From Perlabentimonas sp034003245 (lineage in GTDB: Bacteria; Bacteroidota; Bacteroidia; Bacteroidales; Tenuifilaceae), in the NCBI GenBank assembly GCA_034003245.1, contig JAVEYY010000018.1:1-64000 (forward strand): 64,000 nt of DNA, given 5' to 3'. Under the pieces are notes generated by a model. It ran no database searches and was not told the DNA's origin. It saw only the letters and a program-made list of their open reading frames with translations. Each line of letters starts with the position of its first letter. Positions within the stretch are counted from its first letter, which is position 1. The position numbers and the translations under genes are program-made. Of the stretch, positions 53,655 to 62,819 are shown one piece after another.

Positions 53655-56036
53655 CTATTCAATTTTTAAAAGGCGTTCAATCATTTTATGGAAATACCCC
53701 TTGTTTATTGGCTTTGAGATGTAATCGTCGCAACCAGCAGCTAGGGCATCCTCTCTATCGCCACTTAGTGCGTAAGCAGTTTGAGCAACGACGGGTAAAT
53801 TGGGCCGTAACTTTTTCACCTCACGGGTTGCCTCATAGCCATCCATCACAGGCATTTTAATATCCATAAGGATAAGATTCACATCGGGATTTGCCCGAAC
53901 CAGTTCCACTACTTCCTGGCCGTTGGTTGCCCAGGTAAGATCTGGGCTGAGTTCGCGGAGCAACTCGCGCAGGTACATGTAGTTAATCTCATTATCATCG
54001 GCAATAATGATATTTGGGTTTCGATTAACCTTAAATGAAACTCTTTCCTCCAGGTTTTGATGGGTGATGTGCTTATCGACCCTAACTAAGGGAATGGTAA
54101 AGAAGAAAGTAGATCCCTCACCAAGCACCGATTCAACCCAAATTTGTCCTCCCATCTTTTCGACCAAGGCTTTTGAAATTGATAAACCAACCCCAGTACC
54201 TCCAGCCTGCCGGGAGAGATCCATCTCCACCTGCCTGAATCGCTCAAATATTGGTGCCAGCATTTCTGAGGGGATACCCACGCCCGTATCCTTGACAAAA
54301 AACTGCAGAAAACCATTTTGCACATTATAGCCAAATGATATCTTACCACGGGTGGTAAACTTTAGGGCGTTTCCGATAATATGCGAAAACACCTGTCTGA
54401 GGCGCGCATCGTCGAGTTCAACAATGGGTTCCTCGTTAGGCAATCCAAGCTGGTTTTCAAATTCCAGGTTAAGGCTGAGCGCCTTGGCGTGAAACAACAG
54501 GAACTGCTCGTTCATTAGGCTATTGAGGCTTACCTGCCTGGTTTCGAGGGAGATTTGATTTGCCTCAATCTTGGAGATATCAATTAAATCGTTGATAATG
54601 GCCAACAGCTGATGGCCACAGTTCTGAATAATCTCAATGTACTCCAGATGCTCATCGTGCGATAGATCCTTGCTAAGCAGTAGCTGCGAGAAGCCCAGAA
54701 TACCGTTCATGGGCGTGCGAATCTCGTGGCTCATGTTGGCCAAAAATGCCGATTTCAGCCTATCGTGCTCTTCCACTTTTTGCTTAGCACTCAGGAGTTC
54801 CTGGTTCATCTGAACAATTCGCTCGTTGGTGATGGTGAGCTCATTATTTAATGCAATGTACTTCTCATTCTGGAGTTTAAGCTGCTCCTCGTTTTCACGA
54901 ATCATCTGCTGTGCAAGCTTACGCTCGCTGATATTGCGAACAATACCCAGCACAAGAATATCGTTACCTTGTGCAATTGAGGCGGAGCTTACTTCAACCT
55001 CACATTTCTGTCCCGATTTTGAAATCAAATCCAGCTCGTAATGGCTAGGCGAAGGAATTCCATCAGTACGGTTTTGGATAATCTGTCGAATGAACTGCTG
55101 GCTTTCCTCGGTAAGTATGCTAATTAAGTCGAACGACTCTTCCGTCAACTCCGCGAATGAATACCCTGTAATATCGACAAATCGCTGATTAACATACTCT
55201 ACCCGCTGATTTCGAATAAGGTAAATGCCATCGAATGCGTTCTCAACAAGTTTCCTGAATATAGCCTCCGATCCGCTTAGCGCCTCCTCGGCCTTTTTGC
55301 GACCGGATACATCGAATATTATGCCTTCCAGGGCAACTAACTCGTCATTGGAATTATACACTCCAACCCCTTGCTCCCAAACCCACCGCAGCTCACCGCT
55401 GGCATGGTAAATGGGGTACTCTAGGGTGAAAAATTTGCGTTCGCTTAGCACCCGCTCCCACTGCTCGCGGATTCTATCACGGTAGTCGACATGAATAAGC
55501 TCGTTGAATGTAATTTTTCGGTTATCTACCAGATCCTCGGGTCGGTACCCAGTAATCTCGAGGCATCGACTGCTAATAAACTCCATTGTCCAGTCTCTGT
55601 CGTACATACAACGGTACATCATTCCTGGCAGATTTTGCACTAGGGTTTTATGCAATCGGCGTTGTTCGTTTAGTTCATCCTTAACACGCCTAAAATGGGT
55701 AACATTATTGGCTTGTATTAAAAAATTGGGAGCAGATGTATCGGAAGTATTTAAACTCGACACAATAAACTCGAAAGTATGGAGGTGATGGGTTTTCGAG
55801 TAAACAGTAATTTCCATCCTACCCGATCGGCCATCCTGAATTGAGGCAAAAAGTGATTTTAACTTTTCTGTATCATCTTCACTTACCAATGAATAAACTT
55901 GCTTCCCCAGAAGATCACCAGATTCGAACCCCAGGATACTAGAAAAACCTGAGTTATGTTCAATAATTTCGCCATTGCGTGTAGTTATAAAAGCCGCATT
56001 TGGTAAATCGTGAACCGAAAAAGCTATTACACTCAT
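53655..56036 (-). CDS. Hybrid sensor histidine kinase (3 PAS, kinase, receiver)
   Basis: The 793-residue protein starts at the ATG at 56036; the extension upstream is unsupported. Three PAS domains occupy about 1-115, 130-250 and 255-375, the latter two with PAC ends. A coiled coil runs from 375 to 425. The HisKA domain has phospho-His H437 in FLANMSHEIRTPMN. The HATPase has the N-box IGNALKFTT (N556), DTGVGIP and GGTGVGLSI. A C-terminal receiver carries D680/D681, phospho-acceptor D725 in LILMDIKMPVMDG, and K775. No transmembrane segment is visible, so sensing is probably cytoplasmic. The downstream regulator is not adjacent. It is divergent from nhaC. Confidence 0.94.
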   Translation of the reverse strand: MSVIAFSVHDLPNAAFITTRNGEIIEHNSGFSSILGFESGDLLGKQVYSLVSEDDTEKLKSLFASIQDGRSGRMEITVYSKTHHLHTFEFIVSSLNTSDTSAPNFLIQANNVTHFRRVKDELNEQRRLHKTLVQNLPGMMYRCMYDRDWTMEFISSRCLEITGYRPEDLVDNRKITFNELIHVDYRDRIREQWERVLSERKFFTLEYPIYHASGELRWVWEQGVGVYNSNDELVALEGIIFDVSGRKKAEEALSGSEAIFRKLVENAFDGIYLIRNQRVEYVNQRFVDITGYSFAELTEESFDLISILTEESQQFIRQIIQNRTDGIPSPSHYELDLISKSGQKCEVEVSSASIAQGNDILVLGIVRNISERKLAQQMIRENEEQLKLQNEKYIALNNELTITNERIVQMNQELLSAKQKVEEHDRLKSAFLANMSHEIRTPMNGILGFSQLLLSKDLSHDEHLEYIEIIQNCGHQLLAIINDLIDISKIEANQISLETRQVSLNSLMNEQFLLFHAKALSLNLEFENQLGLPNEEPIVELDDARLRQVFSHIIGNALKFTTRGKISFGYNVQNGFLQFFVKDTGVGIPSEMLAPIFERFRQVEMDLSRQAGGTGVGLSISKALVEKMGGQIWVESVLGEGSTFFFTIPLVRVDKHITHQNLEERVSFKVNRNPNIIIADDNEINYMYLRELLRELSPDLTWATNGQEVVELVRANPDVNLILMDIKMPVMDGYEATREVKKLRPNLPVVAQTAYALSGDREDALAAGCDDYISKPINKGYFHKMIERLLKIE

Positions 56037-56286
56037 AGAATTAGAATTACAGGTTTCATTCAGGACGGAAACAAAAAGCAAGGCAATTTATACTATTCGC
56101 TCAATTTATAATAATGATTTTGACCATCGACCATATTTTTTTGACTACCATAGGATAAACCAACTACTAAGTTTTATGTCAACATCAAATGAAAGTAAAA
56201 AATGGAAAACCATTTCACCCCGAGCATAGTGAAGAGTAAGAAAATAATTATCTTTCGAGCCATTTGCACAAAAAAATGCTATCAAC

Positions 56287-57780
56287 ATGACCACAACCAT
56301 CCGTAAACCCACCCTCTTTCAAGCGTTTATTCCAATTCTCTTCCTAATCTTCTTGCTAATATTGAATGTCTACTTTTTTGGCGACGACACCCTATCGGGT
56401 GCAAATCAGATTGCTTTACTACTAGCAGCAAGTATTGGGGGGATTGTGGCGGTATCGCTGGGGCATAATTGGTACGATGTTCGGAAACAGGTGGTCAAAA
56501 GCATTAGCTCGGCAATGCCATCAATGCTTATCCTCCTGCTAATTGGCTCCCTAGCAGGAACGTGGCTTTTGAGCGGTGTAGTCCCCGCAATGATTTACTA
56601 CGGATTAAAAATTCTCCACCCCAGCATATTCTTGTTGGCAGCGGTGGTAGTTTGTTCACTGGTATCGTTGGCCACTGGAAGTTCGTGGTCCACTGTAGCA
56701 ACCATTGGTGTAGCCCTGCTGGGAATTGGCAATGCGCTGGGTTTTAGCACCGGGGTAGTGGCTGGTGCAATAATTTCGGGTGCTTACTTTGGCGATAAGA
56801 TGTCACCCCTATCCGACACCACTAACCTGGCTCCAGCCATGGCGGGAACCGATTTGTTCACGCATATTCGGTATATGGTGATTACCACTGGCCCATCAAT
56901 ACTTATCACCATGGTTATCTTTTTTGTATTGGGATTCACATCTAACCATTCGGGCGGTGAGGCCAATGTTCAATCGACACTGGTGGCCATAGAACATGCC
57001 TTTAACATTACACCCTTGCTATTTCTGGTTCCCATTATACTAATCGTTGTAATTGTAAATAAGATGCCTCCGCTCCCAGCGCTTATGGTTGGTACACTTT
57101 TGGGGGGAGTTTTTGCGGTAATTTTTCAGCCTCAAATAATTACCCAAATTGCAGGTACAGATACCGGTTATGGATTCTCATCTTACATTACCATAATGAA
57201 GAGCATGTTTGGGGAGATTACCATATCGACTGAGAATGCTGATGTGAACGATCTTTTAAGCACTCGAGGAATGGCAGGCATGCTCAATACCATCTGGCTA
57301 ATCCTTTCGGCCATGGTTTTTGGTGGAGTAATGGAGGCAGCAGGGTTACTCGTTAGGATTACCGAAAGTGTTATTCGTTTTGCACAATCAACGGGCTCAC
57401 TGGTTGCAACAACAGTGGGTACTTGCCTATTTTTCAACATCACCGCATCCGATCAGTACATCTCCATTGTGGTTCCTGGTAGAATGTTTGCCAAAACCTA
57501 CCGCGACCGAGGTCTAAAACCCGAAGTGCTTAGCCGAACCCTCGAAGACTCAGGGACAGTAACCTCTGCACTTATCCCCTGGAATACCTGCGGAGCAACC
57601 CAATCGGCCGTGCTAGGCGTACCCGTACTTACATATCTCCCCTACGCTTTCTTTAATATTATCAGCCCATTTATGAGCATCTTTATGGCCGCTTTTAACA
57701 TAAAGATTAGACGATTTGCTGATGATAAAACCTCAACCAACGACAAGCACATTGAGGTTAACAATGAGGATGATGAATAG
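56287..57780 (+). CDS. nhaC: Na+/H+ antiporter NhaC family
   Basis: This 497-residue inner-membrane protein has about 11-12 hydrophobic segments and exchanges sodium for protons. NhaC hallmarks are ATGSSWSTVATIGVALLGIG (about 118-137) and GAYFGDKMSPLSDTTNLAPA (about 164-183), with the second half carrying FFNITASDQYISIVVPGRMF and LIPWNTCGA. Lactate-antiporter relatives (YqkI-like) share these blocks, so malate/lactate exchange is an alternative. It is transcribed away from the hybrid kinase, 250 bp from its start. Confidence 0.88.
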   Translation: MTTTIRKPTLFQAFIPILFLIFLLILNVYFFGDDTLSGANQIALLLAASIGGIVAVSLGHNWYDVRKQVVKSISSAMPSMLILLLIGSLAGTWLLSGVVPAMIYYGLKILHPSIFLLAAVVVCSLVSLATGSSWSTVATIGVALLGIGNALGFSTGVVAGAIISGAYFGDKMSPLSDTTNLAPAMAGTDLFTHIRYMVITTGPSILITMVIFFVLGFTSNHSGGEANVQSTLVAIEHAFNITPLLFLVPIILIVVIVNKMPPLPALMVGTLLGGVFAVIFQPQIITQIAGTDTGYGFSSYITIMKSMFGEITISTENADVNDLLSTRGMAGMLNTIWLILSAMVFGGVMEAAGLLVRITESVIRFAQSTGSLVATTVGTCLFFNITASDQYISIVVPGRMFAKTYRDRGLKPEVLSRTLEDSGTVTSALIPWNTCGATQSAVLGVPVLTYLPYAFFNIISPFMSIFMAAFNIKIRRFADDKTSTNDKHIEVNNEDDE

Positions 57781-57963
57781 AAAACGAATCTGTTTACTGC
57801 CAACATAATTCTTCACCCTTTAGCCTCAAATACTAAGGTTTCAGCATAGCACTATATTCTTTTAATATAAACTAGGTTAGTAAATAAGGCAAAAACCTTC
57901 AACTGTAAAAGTTGAAATGCGAAGTCTTATCAAATAAACCTATGCAAAAATTTGCCTTTTTTG

Positions 57964-57996
57964 GTTACGTTTCGTAACTTCGTAGCCATATTTTTG
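57964..57996 (+). promoter_or_regulatory. Palindrome and -7 box upstream of the PLP aminotransferase
   Basis: GTTACG and CGTAAC form a perfect 6-bp inverted repeat with a TTT centre at 57964-57978. A TATTTTTG -7 box lies at 57989-57996, 10 bp further on. TTTG at 57960-57963 is 25 bp before the -7 box, slightly too far for a standard -33. The palindrome thus lies in the promoter spacer, a typical repressor position. The rest of the 283-bp gap shows nothing. Confidence 0.45.
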
Positions 57997-58063
57997 ATTA
58001 ATTTATCAATAATTAGGTTTATCTGATTACAATTTGAAATACCAACCTTAAATACACAATGCT

Positions 58064-59269
58064 ATGGTAACCGACTTAAACAGTGTTTTCTCAAACACAG
58101 CCAAAGGGATGAAACGCTCGGCCATTCGCGAGCTGCTAAAGCTAACCCAACGATCCGATATTATTTCGTTTGCCGGTGGACTACCTGCCCCAGACACATT
58201 CCCCATTGATCAGCTAAAAGAGATAAGCTGCGAAGTACTTGACACCGAAGGCGCTCAGGCTCTTCAGTACGGAGCCACCGAAGGCGATATGAGACTGCGT
58301 GAAATTCTTGTTGAGCGATACCAAAAGGAGGGGCTAAAGCTCAACATCAACAACCTTGTAATCACCACCGCATCGCAGCAGGCATTGGATCTTATCCCAA
58401 AAATTTTCATCAACCCAGGCGACAAGATAATCTGTGGATTGCCATCGTACCTTGGTGGGTTGTCGGCATTCAGCACCTACGGTGCACAGATGATTGGCAT
58501 TAAGCTCGACGATAAGGGTATGCGTTCCGACTTGCTGGAGCAGGAACTTGAAAAAATGAAGGCCAAAGGTGAAAAACCAAAATTTTTATACATAATCCCC
58601 GATTTCCAAAACCCTGCTGGTATCACCATGCCCGAATCGCGCAGGATGGAAATCATTGCGCTGGCCCGCAAGTACGACGTACTAATTGTTGAGGACAGCC
58701 CATACCGCGAGCTTCGTTTCGACGGAAAGGTACAACGCACCATGTATGAGCTCGATGGCACAGGCCACGTAATTCTTTTGGGAACCCTCTCCAAGATTTT
58801 TGTCCCCGGATTCCGTATTGGATGGGTAGTTGCGCACGAAGAGGTTATCGATAAGATTGTGATGGCCAAGCAGGCAACCGACCTTTGTACATCACCATAC
58901 GTTCAGAAAATTGCCGCTAAGTACTACGAGAAAGGTTACTTCGACGAGAACCTAAAGAAGATTATCGACAGCTACCGCATTAAGCGCGACGCCATGCTTG
59001 AGGCCTTCCGTAAGTATATGCCCAAAGGCGTTAGCTGGACCGAGCCCGAGGGAGGACTTTTCCTATTCCTAACCCTTCCCGAGCATATGAATGCAGAGGA
59101 TCTGTTTAAAATTGCCATTGAGCAAAAAGTGGCCTTTGTGCTGGGCAGCGTTTTCCACTGCGATGGTAGTGGAAAAAACACCATGCGCCTAAACTTCTCG
59201 TTTATGAGCAAGGAGAAAAACGACGAGGGTGTTAAACGTCTGGCCGAAGCCATTAAGCAGATAATGTAA
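58064..59269 (+). CDS. PLP-dependent aminotransferase (2-aminoadipate/aromatic type, fold I)
   Basis: The 401-residue cytoplasmic enzyme has ISFAGGLPAPDTFP near residue 35, typical of the LysN/2-aminoadipate and MocR-like aminotransferase group. The PLP features are IPDFQNPAGI (Asn and the cofactor contact), VEDSPYRELRF, and the Schiff-base lysine K244 in GTLSKIFVPGFRIGW. FVLGSVFHCDG and MRLNFS near the end complete the fold. No GntR HTH is attached, so this is an enzyme only. The amino-acid substrate is uncertain. A strong terminator follows. Confidence 0.88.
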   Translation: MVTDLNSVFSNTAKGMKRSAIRELLKLTQRSDIISFAGGLPAPDTFPIDQLKEISCEVLDTEGAQALQYGATEGDMRLREILVERYQKEGLKLNINNLVITTASQQALDLIPKIFINPGDKIICGLPSYLGGLSAFSTYGAQMIGIKLDDKGMRSDLLEQELEKMKAKGEKPKFLYIIPDFQNPAGITMPESRRMEIIALARKYDVLIVEDSPYRELRFDGKVQRTMYELDGTGHVILLGTLSKIFVPGFRIGWVVAHEEVIDKIVMAKQATDLCTSPYVQKIAAKYYEKGYFDENLKKIIDSYRIKRDAMLEAFRKYMPKGVSWTEPEGGLFLFLTLPEHMNAEDLFKIAIEQKVAFVLGSVFHCDGSGKNTMRLNFSFMSKEKNDEGVKRLAEAIKQIM

Positions 59270-59292
59270 GCCACATTTGCAAACCATACTTT

Positions 59293-59326
59293 TGGGCAGG
59301 TAGACTAGCTTTACCTGCCCATTTTT
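59293..59326 (+). terminator. Intrinsic terminator of the aminotransferase gene
   Basis: TGGGCAGGTA pairs perfectly with TACCTGCCCA (10 bp) around a 9-base loop and is followed by TTTTT. It lies 24 bp after the stop codon and is a textbook factor-independent terminator. Confidence 0.9.
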
Positions 59327-59371
59327 AGTTTGCGTTCGCTTGTTATCACCCAAAACCTTGTAATATCTTAG

Positions 59372-59379
59372 TACCTTTG
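59372..59379 (+). promoter_or_regulatory. -7 box of the MATE gene
   Basis: TACCTTTG matches TAnnTTTG and lies 46 bp upstream of the MATE ATG, just after the preceding terminator. No -33 TTG is correctly spaced. Confidence 0.45.
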
Positions 59380-59425
59380 CCATCGCTAAACTTTTATTTG
59401 CAACCAGTAAATCCCCTTGAACATA

Positions 59426-60775
59426 ATGCGCAGCTTTTTTGCAAAGCATAAAAGTCACCACTCGGCAACGCTTGCGCTGGGCATTCCGCTTGTTTTAGGA
59501 CAGCTTGGTCAGATAATACTTGGCTTTGTGGATGGCGCCATGATTGGCAACTACGGAACCAGCGAGCTGGCAGCCGCATCGTTTGCCGTGAATGTGTTCA
59601 ATATGCCTATCCTTTTTGGGCTGGGCTTCTCCTACGCGCTAACCCCGCTGGTGGGACAACTTTTTGGCCGCCGCGAGCATCTTGAGGTAGGACAAATGCT
59701 CCGCAATGGAATTGTTGCCAATCTTGTAATGGGTATTCTGATCACTGCGCTAATGGCAATTTTTGTGCTAAAGGTGCGCAGCTTTGGCCAGCCCGAGGAG
59801 CTTTACCCGCTAATAATCCCTTACAGCTGGGTAATACTTATCTCCCTTATCTTTATAATGATATTCAACGCCTTTAAGCAGTTTGCCGATGGCGTGAACG
59901 ACACCAAAACATCGATGTGGATTATGATTGGCGGCAACGCCTTCAATATCCTCGGCAACTGGCTGCTGATATATGGCAAGTGGGGACTCCCCGAACTTGG
60001 ATTGCTAGGTGCAGGAATTGCCACGTTGGCCTCACGGATTCTGATGGCCACTGCCTTTGCCTACCTCTTCTTCTTTACCAAAAAGTACAAGCGTTACCTA
60101 GTGGGTTACCTGCGCAGCAGCTACAACCCAACACACCATAAAACCCTAAATAAAATGGGACTTATGGTGGGCATTCAAATGGCCATGGAGACAGGCATCT
60201 TTAACATAAGCACCATTATGATTGGCTGGCTGGGCAGCGTGGCGTTGGCGGCTCACCACATTGCAATCACCATTCAAACCATTGGGTTTATGACCTACTA
60301 TGGTATTGGCGCCGCCACGGCTGTTAGGGTTAGCAACTACTACGGAACAGGCGATATTGTGAATGCTAAAAAAGCGGCCAACAGCGGAATGCATATAATT
60401 ATTGCCATGGCTCTAGCCATAGCATCGGGGCTTGTACTGTTTAGGTATCCAATTGCATCGCTATTCAATTCCGATGTGGAGGTTATTGCCCTTGCCGGAA
60501 CCCTGCTTCTAATTGGAGGAGCCTATCAGCTTGCCGATGGCCTTCAGGTAAACTATGCCAATGCCCTTAGGGGCATTTCAAGGGTAAGCGCCATGGCAAT
60601 CATCTCGTTTACATGCTACTTTTTGGTGGCATTACCCGTTGGTTATCTGCTGGGAATACAGCTTGAGTTTGGTGTTGTGGGTATATGGATTGGATTCCCG
60701 GTGGGTCTATCGCTTGCAGGGGTATTCTTCTACATCTGGTTTAACAAATCGATTAATAGGATTAGGCGTTATTAA
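59426..60775 (+). CDS. MATE-family multidrug/cation antiporter
   Basis: This 449-residue inner-membrane exporter has 12 hydrophobic segments in two homologous halves. ALGIPLVLGQLGQIILGFVD (about 15-34) with the first-TM VDGAMIGNYG, and GLGFSYALTPLVGQLFGR near 70, are MatE signatures. The second half shows a similar pattern starting at MGLMVGIQMAMETG. MATE pumps use Na+ or H+ gradients to expel organic cations; the coupling ion is not evident. The ATG at 59426 is chosen over a TTG 3 codons earlier. It is a single gene. Confidence 0.93.
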   Translation: MRSFFAKHKSHHSATLALGIPLVLGQLGQIILGFVDGAMIGNYGTSELAAASFAVNVFNMPILFGLGFSYALTPLVGQLFGRREHLEVGQMLRNGIVANLVMGILITALMAIFVLKVRSFGQPEELYPLIIPYSWVILISLIFIMIFNAFKQFADGVNDTKTSMWIMIGGNAFNILGNWLLIYGKWGLPELGLLGAGIATLASRILMATAFAYLFFFTKKYKRYLVGYLRSSYNPTHHKTLNKMGLMVGIQMAMETGIFNISTIMIGWLGSVALAAHHIAITIQTIGFMTYYGIGAATAVRVSNYYGTGDIVNAKKAANSGMHIIIAMALAIASGLVLFRYPIASLFNSDVEVIALAGTLLLIGGAYQLADGLQVNYANALRGISRVSAMAIISFTCYFLVALPVGYLLGIQLEFGVVGIWIGFPVGLSLAGVFFYIWFNKSINRIRRY

Positions 60776-60841
60776 GCAATCGGGTAGAATTTACTGTGAA
60801 TAACCCCTCGCCTAAGAGTCGGTTTTCAACACATATTTTAA

Positions 60842-60849
60842 TACCTTTG
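60842..60849 (+). promoter_or_regulatory. -7 box of the glycosyltransferase gene
   Basis: TACCTTTG matches TAnnTTTG and lies 20 bp before the chosen ATG at 60870, supporting that start. Confidence 0.4.
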
Positions 60850-60869
60850 TGTGCCTAACCGTTTACCCC

Positions 60870-62807
60870 ATGACGCTTTCGGTTGTAATTGTTAACTACA
60901 ACGTAAAGTACTTCCTTGAGCAGTGCCTTATTTCGGTATTTAATGCCGCTAAGGATATCGACACGGAAGTGTTTGTGGTGGACAACGCCTCGGCCGACGG
61001 ATCGTGCCAAATGGTACGCAACCGGTTTCCATCGGTTAAACTGATTGAGAACACCGAGAACCACGGATTTTCCTACGCCAACAACCAAGCCCTAAGGCTG
61101 GCTAGGGGTGAGTATGTACTTATACTAAATCCCGATACGGTGGTTGAGGAGAGTACTTTTAGCCAGTGCATTGGGTTTATGAAGGCACATCACGAGGCTG
61201 GCAGCCTGTCGGTTAAGATGATAGATGGCAAGGGAAAGTTCCTTCCCGAATCGAAGCGGGCACTGCCATCGCCCTCAGTTTCGTTCTACAAGATTTTTGG
61301 GTTCTCTCGACTTTTTCCTAAATCTAAAACTTTTGCCCGATATCACCTTGGTCATCTGAACCCCGATGAGGTAAACGAGATTGAGATTCTACCCGGCGCA
61401 TTTATGTTTATCAGAAAAAGCGCACTCGATAAGGCAGGGCTATTCGACGAGTCGTTCTTTATGTACGGCGAGGATATCGACCTTTCGTACCGCATACTGA
61501 AAAGCGGATTTAAAAACTACTACTTCCCCAAAACCACAATAATTCACTATAAAGGAGAAAGCACTAAGAAGGGTAGCATAAACTATGTGCTGGTTTTCTA
61601 CAGGGCTATGATGATATTTGCCCGAAAGCATTTTACCCAAAAGAATGCCTTTCTGTACATTATACTAATTTATGCAGCAATTTACTTTAGAGCGGGATTA
61701 AGCATTGCAAAACGCATTATTAACCGCTGGCTCCAACCTATTGTTGATGTCCTAGTTATGGTTGTGGGATTTATAATATTAGTTCCCTTTTGGGAGAACT
61801 ACCGTTTTAACAACGCCAACGCATACTCCAACCAAATTGTAATATGGTTTTCAAGTGTCTATATTATTATTTGGATAGTTTCCATATGGTTTTCGGGTGG
61901 ATACGATAAACCCAAAAAACATTTTGCTGCTGCACAAGGCATTGTTTTGGGAAGTATGATAATACTAATTGCTTACTCCCTCTTGCCAGAACATATGCGC
62001 TTTTCGCGAGCAATAATACTGCTCACCGCAACGTGGTCGTTTGTTTTTGTTCAGGCCACACACCTGGCAATAGATTTACTGAGAAGTAATTATAACAATA
62101 TCAAAAGACGAAGAAAGCGCATTGTGATTGTGGGAAATGATGACGAAAGTAAAAAAGTACTGCAAATTCTCAACGGGGCCTCAGTCGATTATCAACTTGT
62201 TGGAGAGGTTTCGCCCGAGACGAAATCATCATACAAAAATCAGATAGGAACCCTGCATAATATATCCGAGATTGTTAGAGTGAATAGTGTGGATGAGGTA
62301 ATATTCTGCTCGGCCAATATCTCCTCACAGGAAATAATAAAATCGATGCTAATCCTGGTGCCCTCAGGCGTCGATTTTAAAATTGCCCCGCCCGATAGTA
62401 TTTCAGTAATTGGCAGCAACTCCATCGACACCTCGGGCGATTTGTACACCATTGAGATTAGCGCCATCACCAAACCCGAAAACGTACGCAGTAAGCGTCT
62501 TCTTGATATTATGGTTGCCCTTGCAACCATTGTAACCACACCAATACTTTACCCTTTCCTAAAAACCCACCGTGTGATGCTACGCAAATCGGCGGGAGTA
62601 TTGGCGGGAAAATTAACATGGGTTGGGTATGCGGAACCATCAAACCATCAGGGTTTGCCAAAAATTAAAAAAGGAGTTTTTTCATCGATCGACCAAAAGC
62701 AACAATTAGCCCGCGCACAAGCCGAAAAAGTTAATCTTGAATACGCAAAAAATTACAGCATCGCCAAAGACCTAAGCATAATCTGGAGAATTATCAGCAA
62801 AAAATAA
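60870..62807 (+). CDS. Fused protein: GT2 glycosyltransferase plus degenerate sugar-phosphate transferase-like half
   Basis: The 645-residue protein opens with a family 2 glycosyltransferase (1-245): SVVIVNYNV, VVDNASADGS, LILNPDT (nucleotide-sugar site, 85-90), and FMYGEDIDLSYR with the catalytic-region EDID at 201-204. Hydrophobic segments at about 262-400 follow. Residues 416-535 form a Rossmann-like domain (RIVIVGNDDES) as in the middle part of WbaP-type undecaprenyl-phosphate sugar transferases. Residues 541-645 recall the last part (KRLLDIMVALATIV, LTWVGYAEP, YAKNYSIAKDLSIIW), but the catalytic core with KFRSM and the Asp-Glu pair is missing. Probably it has one active transferase with a structural remnant. 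Role: surface or lipid-linked polysaccharide synthesis. Confidence 0.8.
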   Translation: MTLSVVIVNYNVKYFLEQCLISVFNAAKDIDTEVFVVDNASADGSCQMVRNRFPSVKLIENTENHGFSYANNQALRLARGEYVLILNPDTVVEESTFSQCIGFMKAHHEAGSLSVKMIDGKGKFLPESKRALPSPSVSFYKIFGFSRLFPKSKTFARYHLGHLNPDEVNEIEILPGAFMFIRKSALDKAGLFDESFFMYGEDIDLSYRILKSGFKNYYFPKTTIIHYKGESTKKGSINYVLVFYRAMMIFARKHFTQKNAFLYIILIYAAIYFRAGLSIAKRIINRWLQPIVDVLVMVVGFIILVPFWENYRFNNANAYSNQIVIWFSSVYIIIWIVSIWFSGGYDKPKKHFAAAQGIVLGSMIILIAYSLLPEHMRFSRAIILLTATWSFVFVQATHLAIDLLRSNYNNIKRRRKRIVIVGNDDESKKVLQILNGASVDYQLVGEVSPETKSSYKNQIGTLHNISEIVRVNSVDEVIFCSANISSQEIIKSMLILVPSGVDFKIAPPDSISVIGSNSIDTSGDLYTIEISAITKPENVRSKRLLDIMVALATIVTTPILYPFLKTHRVMLRKSAGVLAGKLTWVGYAEPSNHQGLPKIKKGVFSSIDQKQQLARAQAEKVNLEYAKNYSIAKDLSIIWRIISKK

Positions 62808-62819
62808 AATCATTAAGTG

